From: an uncultured Clostridia bacterium
GTDB lineage: Bacteria; Bacillota; Clostridia; Oscillospirales; Ruminococcaceae
Reading direction: 5' to 3'
DNA length: 64,000 nt
Assembly: GCA_944382905.1 (NCBI GenBank)
Contig: CALWNU010000022.1
Coordinates: forward strand, 1 to 64,000
This document shows positions 1-8,292 of the stretch, piece after piece. The notes beneath the pieces were generated by a model. It ran no database searches and had not been told where the DNA came from. It saw only the letters and a program-made list of their open reading frames with translations. How positions within the stretch are numbered: the stretch's first letter is position 1; each line of letters begins with the position of its first letter. A program made the translations under genes and the position numbers.

Positions 1-251
1 TGGCAGACCCCCGCAGCGATTTTGAAAACTCCATCATATCTGAAATGCAGATCGCTTCCTTTGCGGAAAGCACCATCACAGAGAAAGACCGGGAGATATT
101 GAAGCTGCGTATGGAGGGCTACACCGAACAAGAGATCGCAGACAAGATTGGCTACAAGACCGCCAGCGCAGTCCATAAGCGGATCGCCAAGATCGCAGAC
201 GCTTATGAGGACTATGTGACAGCGGAATATCAGAAGTATTTGGACAAGTGA
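1..251 (+). CDS. Sigma-70-region-4-like HTH protein, 5' end outside window
   Basis: The frame is open from base 3 up to the stop at 249-251, so the start codon is before the window and only the last ~82 residues are visible. The piece TITEKDREILKLRMEGYTEQ followed by EIADKIGYKTASAVHKRI reads as a helix-turn-helix of the sigma-70 region 4 type, used in many Firmicutes mobile elements as a small sigma-like regulator. The first internal ATG is at 45, but nothing resembling a ribosome binding site precedes it, which supports read-in from the left. It belongs to the mobile element that occupies positions 1-8274. Whether it acts as a true sigma factor or only as a DNA-binding regulator cannot be told from this part. 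Confidence 0.75.
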   Translation, partial: ADPRSDFENSIISEMQIASFAESTITEKDREILKLRMEGYTEQEIADKIGYKTASAVHKRIAKIADAYEDYVTAEYQKYLDK

Positions 252-266
252 ACAGACGCAGAAGCG

Positions 267-300
267 GCAGCAGTTACCGAAATGGTGACTGCTGCTTTTT
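267..300 (+). terminator. Rho-independent terminator after the sigma-like gene
   Basis: A 12-bp stem (267-278 with 284-295, one G-U pair) closes a five-base loop and is followed directly by five Ts (296-300). It separates the sigma-like gene from the excisionase-like gene. Confidence 0.8.
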
Positions 301-321
301 CATGCGGAAAAGGAGGATTTT

Positions 322-522
322 ATGAGTAGAGAACCGTTTGAAACCATGCCCGATGTGATGGATGCAAAGCAGCTTGCAGAAGCGTTGCAGATTTCAAAAG
401 CCGGGGCATACAACCTTTTGAATGACCCGGATTTTCCAACCTTGCGGATCGGAGGGCGCAAATTGGTGATGAAACATGAGCTTGTAGAATGGCTGAAAAG
501 CCGCACAACCCGAAAAGCGTGA
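322..522 (+). CDS. Excisionase-type helix-turn-helix protein
   Basis: A 66-residue protein starting at ATG 322, eight bases after a perfect AGGAGG. The central part (MDAKQLAEALQISKAGAYNL, then FPTLRIGGRKLVMKHELVEW) is the MerR/excisionase-like winged helix typical of Xis proteins and of 'helix-turn-helix domain-containing' proteins of Firmicutes conjugative elements. Family knowledge suggests a role as recombination directionality factor or as a small regulator; the recombinase it would serve is at 6616-8274. The distance from the recombinase (6 kb) is large for an Xis, so a purely regulatory role is a fair alternative. Confidence 0.75.
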   Translation: MSREPFETMPDVMDAKQLAEALQISKAGAYNLLNDPDFPTLRIGGRKLVMKHELVEWLKSRTTRKA

Positions 523-528
523 AAACAC

Positions 529-643
529 GGTCAAGAGCCGGAAAAGTAGCAATTCAGCCGATAGCGGAGTTCCGAAGCTACTTCCGTATCGTCTGAGGAC
601 TTTCCATCGAAAAATCGTATCACTTTCCCGGTTCAAGAGCCGG
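529..643. repeat. Spaced direct repeat GGT(T)CAAGAGCCGG
   Basis: GGTCAAGAGCCGG at 529-541 recurs as GGTTCAAGAGCCGG at 630-643. The non-coding stretch between the two also holds a short inverted pair AAGTAGC/GCTACTT. Purpose unknown; it could be a binding site for an element protein. Confidence 0.5.
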
Positions 644-652
644 GATATTTTT
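626..652 (+). terminator. Weak Rho-independent terminator
   Basis: A 6-bp stem (TCCCGG 626-631, CCGGGA 640-645) is followed by TATTTTTA. The stem is short and the T-run interrupted, so this may be an attenuating hairpin rather than a full terminator. Confidence 0.45.
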
Positions 653-671
653 ATAAAAATCAGGAGGATTT

Positions 672-962
672 ATGAAAACAGGACTTACCAAGAAGCAAAA
701 GACAACTGCCATCTATTTTGACGAATATAGCAACATTATCGAGGTGCAGACCCACAACACCGATCTGAAAAAGCGGCTGACGGCATTTGCGGCGAAATAC
801 CCGCAATGCTGCCACCAAATCGACGATGACGAGCAAGGCGGGTTGACCTTTGAAATTGAAAAAGGCAGATTGAGCATCCGGCTGACTGCGCCGTACAGCG
901 AGGAACGGAAACAGGCGGCGAGTAAGGTGGCAAAGGATTTATACAAGCAGAATTTTAGATGA
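672..962 (+). CDS. Conserved mobile-element protein of unknown function
   Basis: A 96-residue protein with ATG at 672 preceded by CAGGAGG. It is rich in Lys/Arg and Glu and contains YFDEYSNIIEVQTHN, then a Cys pair (PQCCHQ) and a C-terminal helix (ERKQAASKVAKDLYKQ). I recognise the general type from Firmicutes conjugative elements, where such small proteins accompany regulators and mobilization genes, but I cannot assign a function. No signal peptide or membrane segment is visible. It stands between the excisionase-like gene and the two-component pair and is read in the same direction. Confidence 0.65.
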   Translation: MKTGLTKKQKTTAIYFDEYSNIIEVQTHNTDLKKRLTAFAAKYPQCCHQIDDDEQGGLTFEIEKGRLSIRLTAPYSEERKQAASKVAKDLYKQNFR

Positions 963-1072
963 AATATTTGACCCGTATGCTATAATTGAGACAAAACATT
1001 GGATTTATATGTATTTGACACAAAGAATACAAATCAGTGTTGTACAGTAAGGGCGAAAGGAGGAAAAGCATT

Positions 1073-1744
1073 ATGAATAGTAAGATTTTGATTGTAGAAG
1101 ACGAAGCTAAGCTCCGGGAAATCCTTTGCGACTATTTCAGCAGCAAGGGCGAACTGCCCGTTGAAGCGAATGACGGGAGACAGGCACTTGAGCTGATCGA
1201 TGAGAACGAATTTGACGCTGTTTTGCTTGATATTATGATGCCGGAACTGGATGGACTTTCTGTATGTCGTGCTGTGCGCAGAACGAATGATGTCCCGATC
1301 ATTTTTCTCACCGCCCTGTCTGATGAAGAAGATAAACTGCTTGGCTATGAGCTAGGTGCAGATGATTATGTGACGAAACCATTCACCATGTCTGTTCTGT
1401 ATGCAAAAACGATGGCGCTCATCAAGCGCAACCAGCGAAATGTTCTTGCCGGTGACCGGATGGAGGTCAGCGGGATCACACTGGAACTGACTGCCGGAAG
1501 AGCGTATGCAGGGGGTAAAGAAGTCTTTTTGACGCCGAAGGAGTTTTCTCTCCTGCGCTGTCTGATGCAGAATAAAAACCTTGTCATGAGCCGTGAACAG
1601 CTTCTGGTTAAGTGCTGGGGTTATGATTACGAGGGCGAATCCCGAGCCGTGGATACCCATATTAAGCGTCTGAGAGAAAAGCTTGGCGATTATGCCGAAT
1701 GCATCAAGACAGTGATTAAGGCCGGATACAGATTGGAGGGATGA
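1073..1744 (+). CDS. OmpR/VanR-type response regulator
   Basis: A 223-residue two-component response regulator. Start chosen at ATG 1073 because AAAGGAGG lies 8 bases upstream; an in-frame GTG at 1037 has no such site. The receiver domain (about 1-115) shows the acidic pair ED at 9-10, the phosphoacceptor Asp53 in LLDIMMP, the Thr of FLTAL and the Lys of TKPF. The C-terminal half is an OmpR/PhoB winged helix (LTPKEFSLLRCLM, VDTHIKRLREKLG). It ends 2 bp before the start of the kinase gene, so the two are translationally coupled and form a cognate pair. It is cargo of the mobile element. TTGACA at 1015-1020 could be a -35 box but no good -10 follows. Confidence 0.92.
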   Translation: MNSKILIVEDEAKLREILCDYFSSKGELPVEANDGRQALELIDENEFDAVLLDIMMPELDGLSVCRAVRRTNDVPIIFLTALSDEEDKLLGYELGADDYVTKPFTMSVLYAKTMALIKRNQRNVLAGDRMEVSGITLELTAGRAYAGGKEVFLTPKEFSLLRCLMQNKNLVMSREQLLVKCWGYDYEGESRAVDTHIKRLREKLGDYAECIKTVIKAGYRLEG

Positions 1745-1746
1745 CG

Positions 1747-4029
1747 ATGAAGAAAATCTCCAAAGGGTACTATATAGCAGCGGCGTTACTTACCATTTGG
1801 GCTATTGTTGATTTTTATCACTATCTGGTAATCGGACAAGACATCGTAGACTATTACGATGGAGCAAATATAATCCGCAAATTGGTAGGGAATTCTTTGG
1901 TTCAGGCGCTTGTAAAAATATTGCTTGCAGATATAATCCTCATCATTGGACGGTGGCGGTCTAAAGAGAAAACTTCCATTCAATCCACAACTGTAATTTC
2001 TTTACTGCTGATCGTTTCCATCATGGGCACCTGGCTCGTTTCTATGTTCACGCTTACTGTTGTTACGGCGCAGGAAATCTATGATCAATTGTATAGCGCA
2101 AGTTATCGGTTACCTGAAAATGTAGACCTTAGCAGTGGGTTAAAAGATTATTACAATAAAAGCTCTGTCAGATACGGCAAACAGCATGAACGTCAGGATT
2201 GGTTTGAATATAGTATGCTTACTGCAATTTCCCGAAATAACGAGGCATCAATTCACAGTTCCGGAAATTATGATAACTATTATTCAGACAGGAGCAAGCT
2301 GATCCGTGATGTTCGCTATCCTATGGAAACCGCCGTTTTGTTCTATGATGCAAATGGTAATCTTCTGCACAGCAGTGAAGATGACATTATGTATTTCCAC
2401 TACTACACTCAGGAAGAGTGGGACGCCGGAATGGACAGCACCGCTGGACTGCATTATGGTTGGATCGATATCAGTGAAGGGAAAAATGCAGACAATTGGG
2501 AGGATGATCCCTACCTTCGTTTTCGTACCATGTATTCCGGCACTCACAGTTTATATGACATTAAAGCGATGCGTGTTACCGGCTATTTTGAAGGGACGAA
2601 GTTGGTACCTGTTGTGATGCACTATATTACCGAGACGCTGATTTGGCCTATCGTTGAAAATGATGATCAGTTTTCTACAGGGCCAAACAGTTATTCCTAT
2701 ATTGTCTCCGATGTGGACAGAACAGGCAAATTGGAATGGCAGCTTCAGTTTGACCGCAGCGCTGAATATAAAGATCGTGACCTTGTTACTGTATATCTTG
2801 ACTGTCCTGAAATGTGGGATTACAAAAGTTCTTCCTTAGTATATAACGGAGTTGAGTACGAAAGTCTTGCCGCACTGACCGAAAAACTTGATTTCCCTTC
2901 ATGGTCGGATGTATTTCTTTACTCGAATGAATTTCGCAGCATGGGAAGATTCAAGTTAAATGACCTTTTAGTTTTCGGTGGTTGGGAATATGCCGACTAC
3001 GAAGGATTTGATTATGCAACTGGTGGAGAGCCCGAAACAGAGTATATTCTGGTCACAGCTATCCGCAGCAATCCTCTCGCCTGCGCCATAAGTGCCCTGC
3101 GGAACATTTACATTGTGACCGGGATACTGGCTTTAGCGCTGTTTCTGGTCGTTTACAGCAATATCAAAAAACGCTTAGTGCAGCCTGTTGCAGATGTTGT
3201 TGCTGCTATGGAGGACGGGTGGAGAAATATTTACCATCCGGAAAACACCCTTGCAATGTGGTATGAGGCGGAAAAGCTGCACACAAATTTCGCCGCTGAG
3301 CAGGACCGCCGCAGGATGAAGGACAACGAGATCACCCGGTTGAACACCGCTTTGGAATATTCCAAGGTTGCCGAAGAAAACCGCCGTCGGATGACCTCTA
3401 ATATTGCCCACGAGTTGAAAACCCCGTTGGCGGTTATCCACAGTTACGCAGAAGGTTTGAAAGAACATATTGCCGAGGATAAGCGTGACAAGTACATTGA
3501 TGTCATTCTTTCCGAGACAGAGCGCACCGACAGTATGGTTTTGGAAATGCTCGACCTCTCTCGACTGGAAGCTGGCAAGGTGAAGTTGTCACGGGATGAC
3601 TTCTCTCTCGTTTCTCTGACACAGGCTATCTTTGAAAAGTTAGAAATGGCGGCACAGGCAAAGGAGCTTCAAATCGAGTTTTCTTTCCCGGATGACTTCA
3701 CGATGATTGCCGACGAAAGCCGGATCACACAGGTCATTGAAAACTTTGCTACAAATGCAGTCAAGTACACACCCGCTGGTGGTCATATCCTCGTAAAGAT
3801 ACAAACTGGGCACTCTGGTACAACCTTTAGCATCGAAAACGATAGTGAGCCGCTATCTGATGAAGCACTCAGTAAAGTATGGGACACTTTCTATCGGACA
3901 GACGAAGCTCGTTCTGGTGGCGGCACTGGACTTGGGCTTGCAATTGCGAAGAATATCGTGGAGCTGCACGGCGGCAAGTGCTCTGTGCGAAACACAAAAA
4001 CAGGCGTTGAATTTAGCTTTACAATTTGA
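1747..4029 (+). CDS. Membrane sensor histidine kinase with large extracellular domain
   Basis: A ~760-residue kinase. ATG 1741 overlaps the regulator stop, but ATG 1747 fits the TTGGAGGG at 1733-1740 better. The layout is three N-terminal membrane segments (about 6-30, 48-68, 82-106), an extracellular region of about 330 residues (110-440) rich in Tyr, Asp and Trp, a fourth membrane segment (about 445-467), HAMP-like linker, HisKA with the phosphoacceptor His555 in NIAHELKTPLAVIHSY, and a HATPase domain with VIENFATNAVKYT and GGGTGLGLAIAKN. This catalytic part resembles VanS/BaeS-type kinases. No transporter or resistance gene follows, so the signal and the output are unknown. The coding sequence is less GC-rich than the chromosome to its right, consistent with transfer. 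Confidence 0.92.
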   Translation: MKKISKGYYIAAALLTIWAIVDFYHYLVIGQDIVDYYDGANIIRKLVGNSLVQALVKILLADIILIIGRWRSKEKTSIQSTTVISLLLIVSIMGTWLVSMFTLTVVTAQEIYDQLYSASYRLPENVDLSSGLKDYYNKSSVRYGKQHERQDWFEYSMLTAISRNNEASIHSSGNYDNYYSDRSKLIRDVRYPMETAVLFYDANGNLLHSSEDDIMYFHYYTQEEWDAGMDSTAGLHYGWIDISEGKNADNWEDDPYLRFRTMYSGTHSLYDIKAMRVTGYFEGTKLVPVVMHYITETLIWPIVENDDQFSTGPNSYSYIVSDVDRTGKLEWQLQFDRSAEYKDRDLVTVYLDCPEMWDYKSSSLVYNGVEYESLAALTEKLDFPSWSDVFLYSNEFRSMGRFKLNDLLVFGGWEYADYEGFDYATGGEPETEYILVTAIRSNPLACAISALRNIYIVTGILALALFLVVYSNIKKRLVQPVADVVAAMEDGWRNIYHPENTLAMWYEAEKLHTNFAAEQDRRRMKDNEITRLNTALEYSKVAEENRRRMTSNIAHELKTPLAVIHSYAEGLKEHIAEDKRDKYIDVILSETERTDSMVLEMLDLSRLEAGKVKLSRDDFSLVSLTQAIFEKLEMAAQAKELQIEFSFPDDFTMIADESRITQVIENFATNAVKYTPAGGHILVKIQTGHSGTTFSIENDSEPLSDEALSKVWDTFYRTDEARSGGGTGLGLAIAKNIVELHGGKCSVRNTKTGVEFSFTI

Positions 4030-4104
4030 CGATGTTAAAATCCCTTTGGAACAAAGGGCGCACTTCTATACATGGGCAAGCCCTGTATGTGCGCTCTGCG
4101 AGGC

Positions 4105-4140
4105 AAACAGCCCGGACACTCCGAATGTCCGGGCTGTTTT
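4105..4140 (+). terminator. Terminator of the two-component operon
   Basis: A perfect 14-bp stem (4105-4118 with 4126-4139) ending in TTTT, 76 bases after the kinase stop codon. It is a standard Rho-independent terminator. Confidence 0.8.
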
Positions 4141-4276
4141 GCGTCACTGCGTTCCGAACAAGGGGCTGCACCCCTTGCGCTGCTTACGCAGCTATCCCAG
4201 CACACTTTGCGGCGGGAACAATCTGCTGACGCAGACAGTCCCCGCCGCAAAGTCTGATAATCCCATACCGTCAGCC

Positions 4277-4310
4277 AGACCGTCTACTGAAAATGTAGGC
4301 GGTCTTTTTT
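4277..4310 (+). terminator. Second terminator upstream of the mobilization genes
   Basis: An 11-bp stem (4277-4287 with 4295-4305, one G-U pair) followed by seven Ts. It insulates the mobilization genes from read-through. Confidence 0.75.
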
Positions 4311-4356
4311 CATCCCATCCATCCTATCCACCCCATCAAAAAGGAGGTCATGTACC

Positions 4357-4671
4357 ATGTCCAAACAGAAAACCATCCCGGAACTGAAAGCCGAAATCGC
4401 TGACAATGAGCGTCAGCTTGCCCAGCTCCGGCACAAACAGCAGCAGCTTGAAAACCGTATCACCTACTACGAAAAAGGAGATCGTCGCAAGCGGGCGCAC
4501 CACCTTATCACCCGTGGCGCAGCTATTGAAAGCGTTGCATCACTGACAAAGGTTTTGACCGAAACCGAGTTTTACGCCTTTGCGGAAAAAGCCTTCGCCT
4601 TGCCGGAAGTCAAGGACCTGCTCATGGAGGCCGTCAACGAGCACAATAAAAATGAGTTTGGGGGTGATTGA
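4357..4671 (+). CDS. DUF3847 family mobilization-associated protein
   Basis: A 104-residue protein beginning MSKQKTIPELKAEI at ATG 4357, ten bases after AAGGAGG. The first ~45 residues form a charged coiled coil (heptads of Leu/Gln in DNERQLAQLRHKQQQLENRI), followed by RAHHLITRGAAIESV, the conserved signature of the DUF3847 family. Members almost always sit just upstream of MobA/MobL relaxases in Firmicutes elements, as here, where the stop codon overlaps the relaxase start. This context suggests an accessory relaxosome or regulatory role resembling MobC-type proteins, but that is inference; no biochemical role is established from the sequence. Confidence 0.88.
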   Translation: MSKQKTIPELKAEIADNERQLAQLRHKQQQLENRITYYEKGDRRKRAHHLITRGAAIESVASLTKVLTETEFYAFAEKAFALPEVKDLLMEAVNEHNKNEFGGD

Positions 4672-6149
4672 CTATCGCACTGTATCATTTTCATGTGACC
4701 CAGATTAAGCGCAGCGCCGGACAGTCTGCTGTGGCTGCTGCCGCCTATCGCTCCGGCGAAAAGCTGCACAGCGAGTATTACGGTGAGGACAGCGACTACA
4801 CCCGCAAGGGAGGCGTGATCTGCTCTGAAATCCTACTGCCATCCTATGCTCCGCCAGAGTACGCAGACCGGGAAATCCTCTGGAACGCCGTTGAAAAAGC
4901 CGAGCGCGGAAAGAACGCACAGCTTGCATACAGCTTCGATATTGCCTTGCAGAATGAGTTTTCCATGGAGGAGAACATCGACATTGCAAGGCAATTTTTA
5001 TTGGAGCAGTTCGTGAGCCGGGGTATGGTGGTGGACTTCTCTGTTCATTCCCCTGACAAGGAGAACGGCGGCATTTCAAATCCCCATTTTCATGTCATGT
5101 GTCCCATCCGGCCTATTGAGCCGGACGGCAAATGGGGCAACAAACAGCGGCGGGAATATGTGCTGGACGAGGACGGCAACCGCATCCGGGACGAGGCTGG
5201 CAACTATGTGTTCAACGCTGTCCCCACCACCGACTGGGGCAGCCCGGAAACACTGGAAGCATGGCGGCAAACATGGGCTGACCTGTGCAACGCAAAGTTT
5301 GCCGAGAAGGGTTTGGATTGCCGCATCGACCACCGCAGCTATGAGCGTCAGGGTGTAGAGCAGATACCCACCCAGTATGAGGGGCCGACCGTCCGGGCAA
5401 TGGAGGCCAAGGGCATCCGTACAGACAAAGGCGATCTCAACCGCTGGATCAGGAAAACCAACGCCATGCTCCGGGAGGCGACACAGAAAATCGCCGCCCT
5501 GATCGACTGGCTGAAAGCTGTCAAAACCGAGCTGTCCAAGTCCCAGCCGCCTACGCTGGTGGAGCTGCTGTCCGCCTACTATGACAACCGCAATAAGGGC
5601 GCGTACAGCAACAAGGCCAGGATCGCCAATCTGAAAAAGCTGTCCGAGGCGGTCAGCTATCTGGAAGCCAAACGCCTCTACACCGCTGATGATCTGGACG
5701 AGGCTCTGCATACCATGCAGGGCAAAATCGACACGCTGAAAAAGCCCGCATCCGGGAAGCAGGTCCGCATCAAGGAATTGGACGAGCTGCTTCGCATGGC
5801 GGACTACTACAAGGCCGGAAAGCCCGTTGCCGACAAGCTGAAAACCATCCGCTTTGAGAAATCCCGTCAGAAGTACAAGGCCGAACACGACGATACGCTT
5901 CGCCTGTTCTACATGGCTGAGCGCAAACTGAAAGGACAGGCGGTGGACGGCAAGCTGCCCGCTGCCTCATGGCGTGCGGAAAAGGCCCGTCTGGAAACGG
6001 AGTACAGGGATTTGCAGACGGAGCTTACGCCCCTGTATGTCGACACAAAAAAGCTCTGGGCCATCCATTACAGCATCTATGAGGTGCAACATGAACAGGA
6101 TCGCCAGAACGCCGCTGTGCGGCAGAAAAAGCAAGAAATCGAACACTAA
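4668..6149 (+). CDS. mobA: MobA/MobL family (MOB_Q) relaxase
   Basis: A 493-residue relaxase that starts with TTG 4668, overlapping the preceding stop codon. Residues 1-230 are the MobA/MobL domain: YHFHVTQIKRS near the N-terminus, SAVAAAAYRSGE with the likely catalytic tyrosine, and the metal-binding triad motif NPHFHVM (His140, His142). It would nick one strand at oriT and lead it into the recipient. The C-terminal half (about 260-490) is long helical and Lys/Glu-rich and probably serves DNA or coupling-protein contacts. There is no helicase or primase domain, so this is the short form. Whether the element transfers by itself or is mobilized depends on genes outside the window. Confidence 0.93.
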   Translation: MTIALYHFHVTQIKRSAGQSAVAAAAYRSGEKLHSEYYGEDSDYTRKGGVICSEILLPSYAPPEYADREILWNAVEKAERGKNAQLAYSFDIALQNEFSMEENIDIARQFLLEQFVSRGMVVDFSVHSPDKENGGISNPHFHVMCPIRPIEPDGKWGNKQRREYVLDEDGNRIRDEAGNYVFNAVPTTDWGSPETLEAWRQTWADLCNAKFAEKGLDCRIDHRSYERQGVEQIPTQYEGPTVRAMEAKGIRTDKGDLNRWIRKTNAMLREATQKIAALIDWLKAVKTELSKSQPPTLVELLSAYYDNRNKGAYSNKARIANLKKLSEAVSYLEAKRLYTADDLDEALHTMQGKIDTLKKPASGKQVRIKELDELLRMADYYKAGKPVADKLKTIRFEKSRQKYKAEHDDTLRLFYMAERKLKGQAVDGKLPAASWRAEKARLETEYRDLQTELTPLYVDTKKLWAIHYSIYEVQHEQDRQNAAVRQKKQEIEH

Positions 6150-6175
6150 TCTTTACACAAAATCAGGAGGTACTT

Positions 6176-6538
6176 ATGAAACAGAAATCGCAATTTGAAC
6201 ACCTACTCGACCCGGAACTTTTGGAGGAAATCGAGGAATGGGAACAGCAGGAACACACCGAGCCGGAGGAATATTACTTCTCTAACCCCGATCCCTATTT
6301 CAAGCCCGCACCGTTGCCGCCCAACCATCCCAAACACAATTTCTGGTTTGATGAGGACGGACACATTTGCGTAAAAAATCCATCCGCTTTCTGGCTGCCG
6401 GAGTTCACTTTACAGAAAGAGATTGGTGGCACGATCTACTCCGTCACAGGCAGCTATGACGGGACAGAAACGCTGGACAGAAAAATGGAGCGCATTATGG
6501 CTGAAAAGTTTACAGAAAAGTTGGAGGATACCGAATGA
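6176..6538 (+). CDS. Small acidic element protein, function unknown
   Basis: A 120-residue protein (ATG 6176, perfect AGGAGG eight bases before). The first 60 residues are strongly acidic with runs such as EEIEEWEQQEHTEPEEYYF; the middle is Pro/Asn/His-rich (PPNHPKHNFWFDEDGHICV). The C-terminal half contains EIGGTIYSVTGSYDGTETLD, resembling the conserved 'transposon-encoded' or cysteine-poor accessory proteins placed between relaxase and recombinase in clostridial elements. No transmembrane segment or catalytic motif is seen. Its stop overlaps the longest possible start of the recombinase (ATGA at 6535), suggesting coupled expression. Confidence 0.7.
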   Translation: MKQKSQFEHLLDPELLEEIEEWEQQEHTEPEEYYFSNPDPYFKPAPLPPNHPKHNFWFDEDGHICVKNPSAFWLPEFTLQKEIGGTIYSVTGSYDGTETLDRKMERIMAEKFTEKLEDTE

Positions 6539-6615
6539 CAAATTCACAGACTCTTGGTAGAATAGAAGCAACCAATCCTGTACTGGCAGTTGCCCCTTTG
6601 AAGGAGGAAACAGAA

Positions 6616-8274
6616 ATGTTACGGGCAACTGATAAAATCACCGCACTCTACTGCCGTCTATCCGTGGAAGATATGAAAGAGGATAAAAAGGGCGGCAAGG
6701 AAGATGTGTCAAATTCCATCCAGAATCAAAAAATGATCCTGCTCCAGTATGCTAAGGAGAATCGCTTTCCTAACCCGACCTTTTTCGTGGATGATGGGTA
6801 CAGCGGCACGAACTATGACCGCCCCGGCTTCCAAGCAATGCTTGCGGAAATTGAAGCGGGACGGGTGGCAGTCTGTATCACCAAAGACCTATCCAGACTG
6901 GGAAGAAATTCCTCGCTGACCGGGCTTTATATCAACTTCACTTTCCCAAAGTATAATGTGCGATATATTGCCATCAATGACCACTTTGACACCATCGACC
7001 CCAACAGCACAGACAGCGATATTGCCGGTATCAAAAACTGGTTTAACGAATTTTTCGCCAAAGATACGAGCCGCAAAATCCGTGCTGTGCAAAAGGCAAA
7101 GGGTGAGCGTGGCGTACCGCTGACTACCAATGTTCCGTTTGGGTATCTCAAAGACCCGGAGGACAAAACCAAGTGGATCGTGGACGAAGCAGCGGCTATG
7201 GTAGTGAGGCGGATCTTCAAGCTGTGTATGGAGGGACGGGGACCGATGCAGATCGCAAAGCTCTTGCAGGAGGAAAAGGTGCTCAACCCCACCGCATATA
7301 AGCGCAGGGCGGGCATCAAAACCCCAAGCCCCGAAACCGATGATCCCTACCATTGGAATACCAACACCGTTGTTCACATTCTGGAACGGCGGGAGTACAC
7401 AGGCTGTACGGTCAACTTCAAAACCTACACCAATTCCATCTGGGATAAGAAGCAGCGGGAAACGCCCCTTGACAAACAGGCGATTTTCTACAACACCCAT
7501 CCGGCGATCATCGAGCAGGAAGTCTTTGACAAGGTGCAGGAGATCCGGCAGCAGCGTCACCGCAGGGCGAAAACAGGCAAAAGCAGTTTGTTCTCCGGCA
7601 TGGTTTACTGTGCCGACTGCGGAGCGAAAATGCGGTATTGCACCACCAATTACTTTGAGAAACGGCAGGATCACTTTGTATGCGCCAACTACCGAAGCAA
7701 TACGGGAAGCTGTTCGGCGCACTTTATCCGGGCGGTTGTTCTGGAAGATTTGGTCTGGATGCACATGAAAGCGGTCATCTTCTATGTGACACGGTATGAG
7801 AATCACTTCCGGGCAGTTATGGAACACAAGCTCCTGCTGTCCAGCGAGGAAAAAATCTGTGCAAGCATCAAGCGTCTGGAACAGGCGCAACGGCGCATGG
7901 GAGAGCTTGACCGCCTGTTTATCCGCATCTATGAGGACAATGTGGCGGGACGCATCAACGATGAACGATTTTCCATGATGAGCAGAAGCTACGAAACCGA
8001 GCAGGAACAGCTTAAAGAGGAAAGCCAGACCTTGCAGCAGGATATTGAAGTACAGGAACGACAGATTGAAAATTTGGAACAGTTTATTCAGAGGGTACAC
8101 AAGTACAAGGATTTGGACGAGCTTACCCCCTATGCTCTGCGGGAACTTGTTAAGGGAGTTTATATTGAAGCCCCCGACAAGAGCAGCGGCAAACGGCGGC
8201 AGAACATCCGCATTTCCTATGATCTTGTGGGCTTTATCCCGCTGAATGAACTGATGAAAGAAGGAACGGCATGA
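6616..8274 (+). CDS. Large serine recombinase (TnpX/TndX-like)
   Basis: A 552-residue site-specific recombinase. ATG 6616 is preferred because AAGGAGG lies nine bases before it; an ATG at 6535 overlapping the upstream stop gives a 27-residue longer form. The resolvase domain (1-150) shows Ser16 in YCRLSVED, ITKDLSRLGRNS, and the following IDPNSTDSDI region; then the recombinase domain (GVPLTTNVPFGY, RRIFKLCMEGRG) and a zinc ribbon with CADCGAKMRYC and a second Cys pair, followed by a coiled coil near 430-500. Such enzymes excise and integrate clostridial elements through a circular intermediate. Its position at the edge of the element, with chromosomal housekeeping DNA soon after, fits the usual layout. 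Confidence 0.95.
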   Translation: MLRATDKITALYCRLSVEDMKEDKKGGKEDVSNSIQNQKMILLQYAKENRFPNPTFFVDDGYSGTNYDRPGFQAMLAEIEAGRVAVCITKDLSRLGRNSSLTGLYINFTFPKYNVRYIAINDHFDTIDPNSTDSDIAGIKNWFNEFFAKDTSRKIRAVQKAKGERGVPLTTNVPFGYLKDPEDKTKWIVDEAAAMVVRRIFKLCMEGRGPMQIAKLLQEEKVLNPTAYKRRAGIKTPSPETDDPYHWNTNTVVHILERREYTGCTVNFKTYTNSIWDKKQRETPLDKQAIFYNTHPAIIEQEVFDKVQEIRQQRHRRAKTGKSSLFSGMVYCADCGAKMRYCTTNYFEKRQDHFVCANYRSNTGSCSAHFIRAVVLEDLVWMHMKAVIFYVTRYENHFRAVMEHKLLLSSEEKICASIKRLEQAQRRMGELDRLFIRIYEDNVAGRINDERFSMMSRSYETEQEQLKEESQTLQQDIEVQERQIENLEQFIQRVHKYKDLDELTPYALRELVKGVYIEAPDKSSGKRRQNIRISYDLVGFIPLNELMKEGTA

Positions 8275-8292
8275 CCGAAGCCATGCCGTTCC
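8263..8292. repeat. Perfect 11-bp inverted repeat over the recombinase stop codon
   Basis: GGAACGGCATG at 8263-8273 pairs with CATGCCGTTCC at 8282-8292, with the stop codon inside. No T-run follows, so it is not a classical terminator; it may stabilise the mRNA end or be part of the element end. Confidence 0.55.

Larger units (their letters stand above)
4030..4356. other. Non-coding block with clustered hairpins; candidate oriT region
   Basis: About 330 bases without a credible gene. It contains six inverted repeats: 4042-4048/4052-4058 (7 bp), 4058-4063/4089-4094 enclosing a further imperfect stem, 4105-4118/4126-4139 (14 bp), 4160-4165/4171-4176, 4179-4183/4188-4192, and a perfect 13-bp pair at 4204-4216/4241-4253 with an inner TCTGC/GCAGA stem, and then a terminator-like hairpin at 4277-4305. 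The 13-bp pair without a T-run, lying directly upstream of the DUF3847 and relaxase genes, is where MOB_Q-type elements usually keep oriT. The nick site cannot be named from the sequence alone. Confidence 0.45.

Noticed and set aside
968-986. TTGACC and TATAAT before the response regulator as a promoter
   Set aside because: The spacer would be seven bases, far too short for sigma-A; the TATAAT alone could be used only with an unseen -35.
3845-4387. 180-residue plus-strand frame across the kinase end and the hairpin block
   Set aside because: It overlaps the HATPase domain and two terminators, has Cys/Pro/His-rich random composition and lacks a ribosome site.
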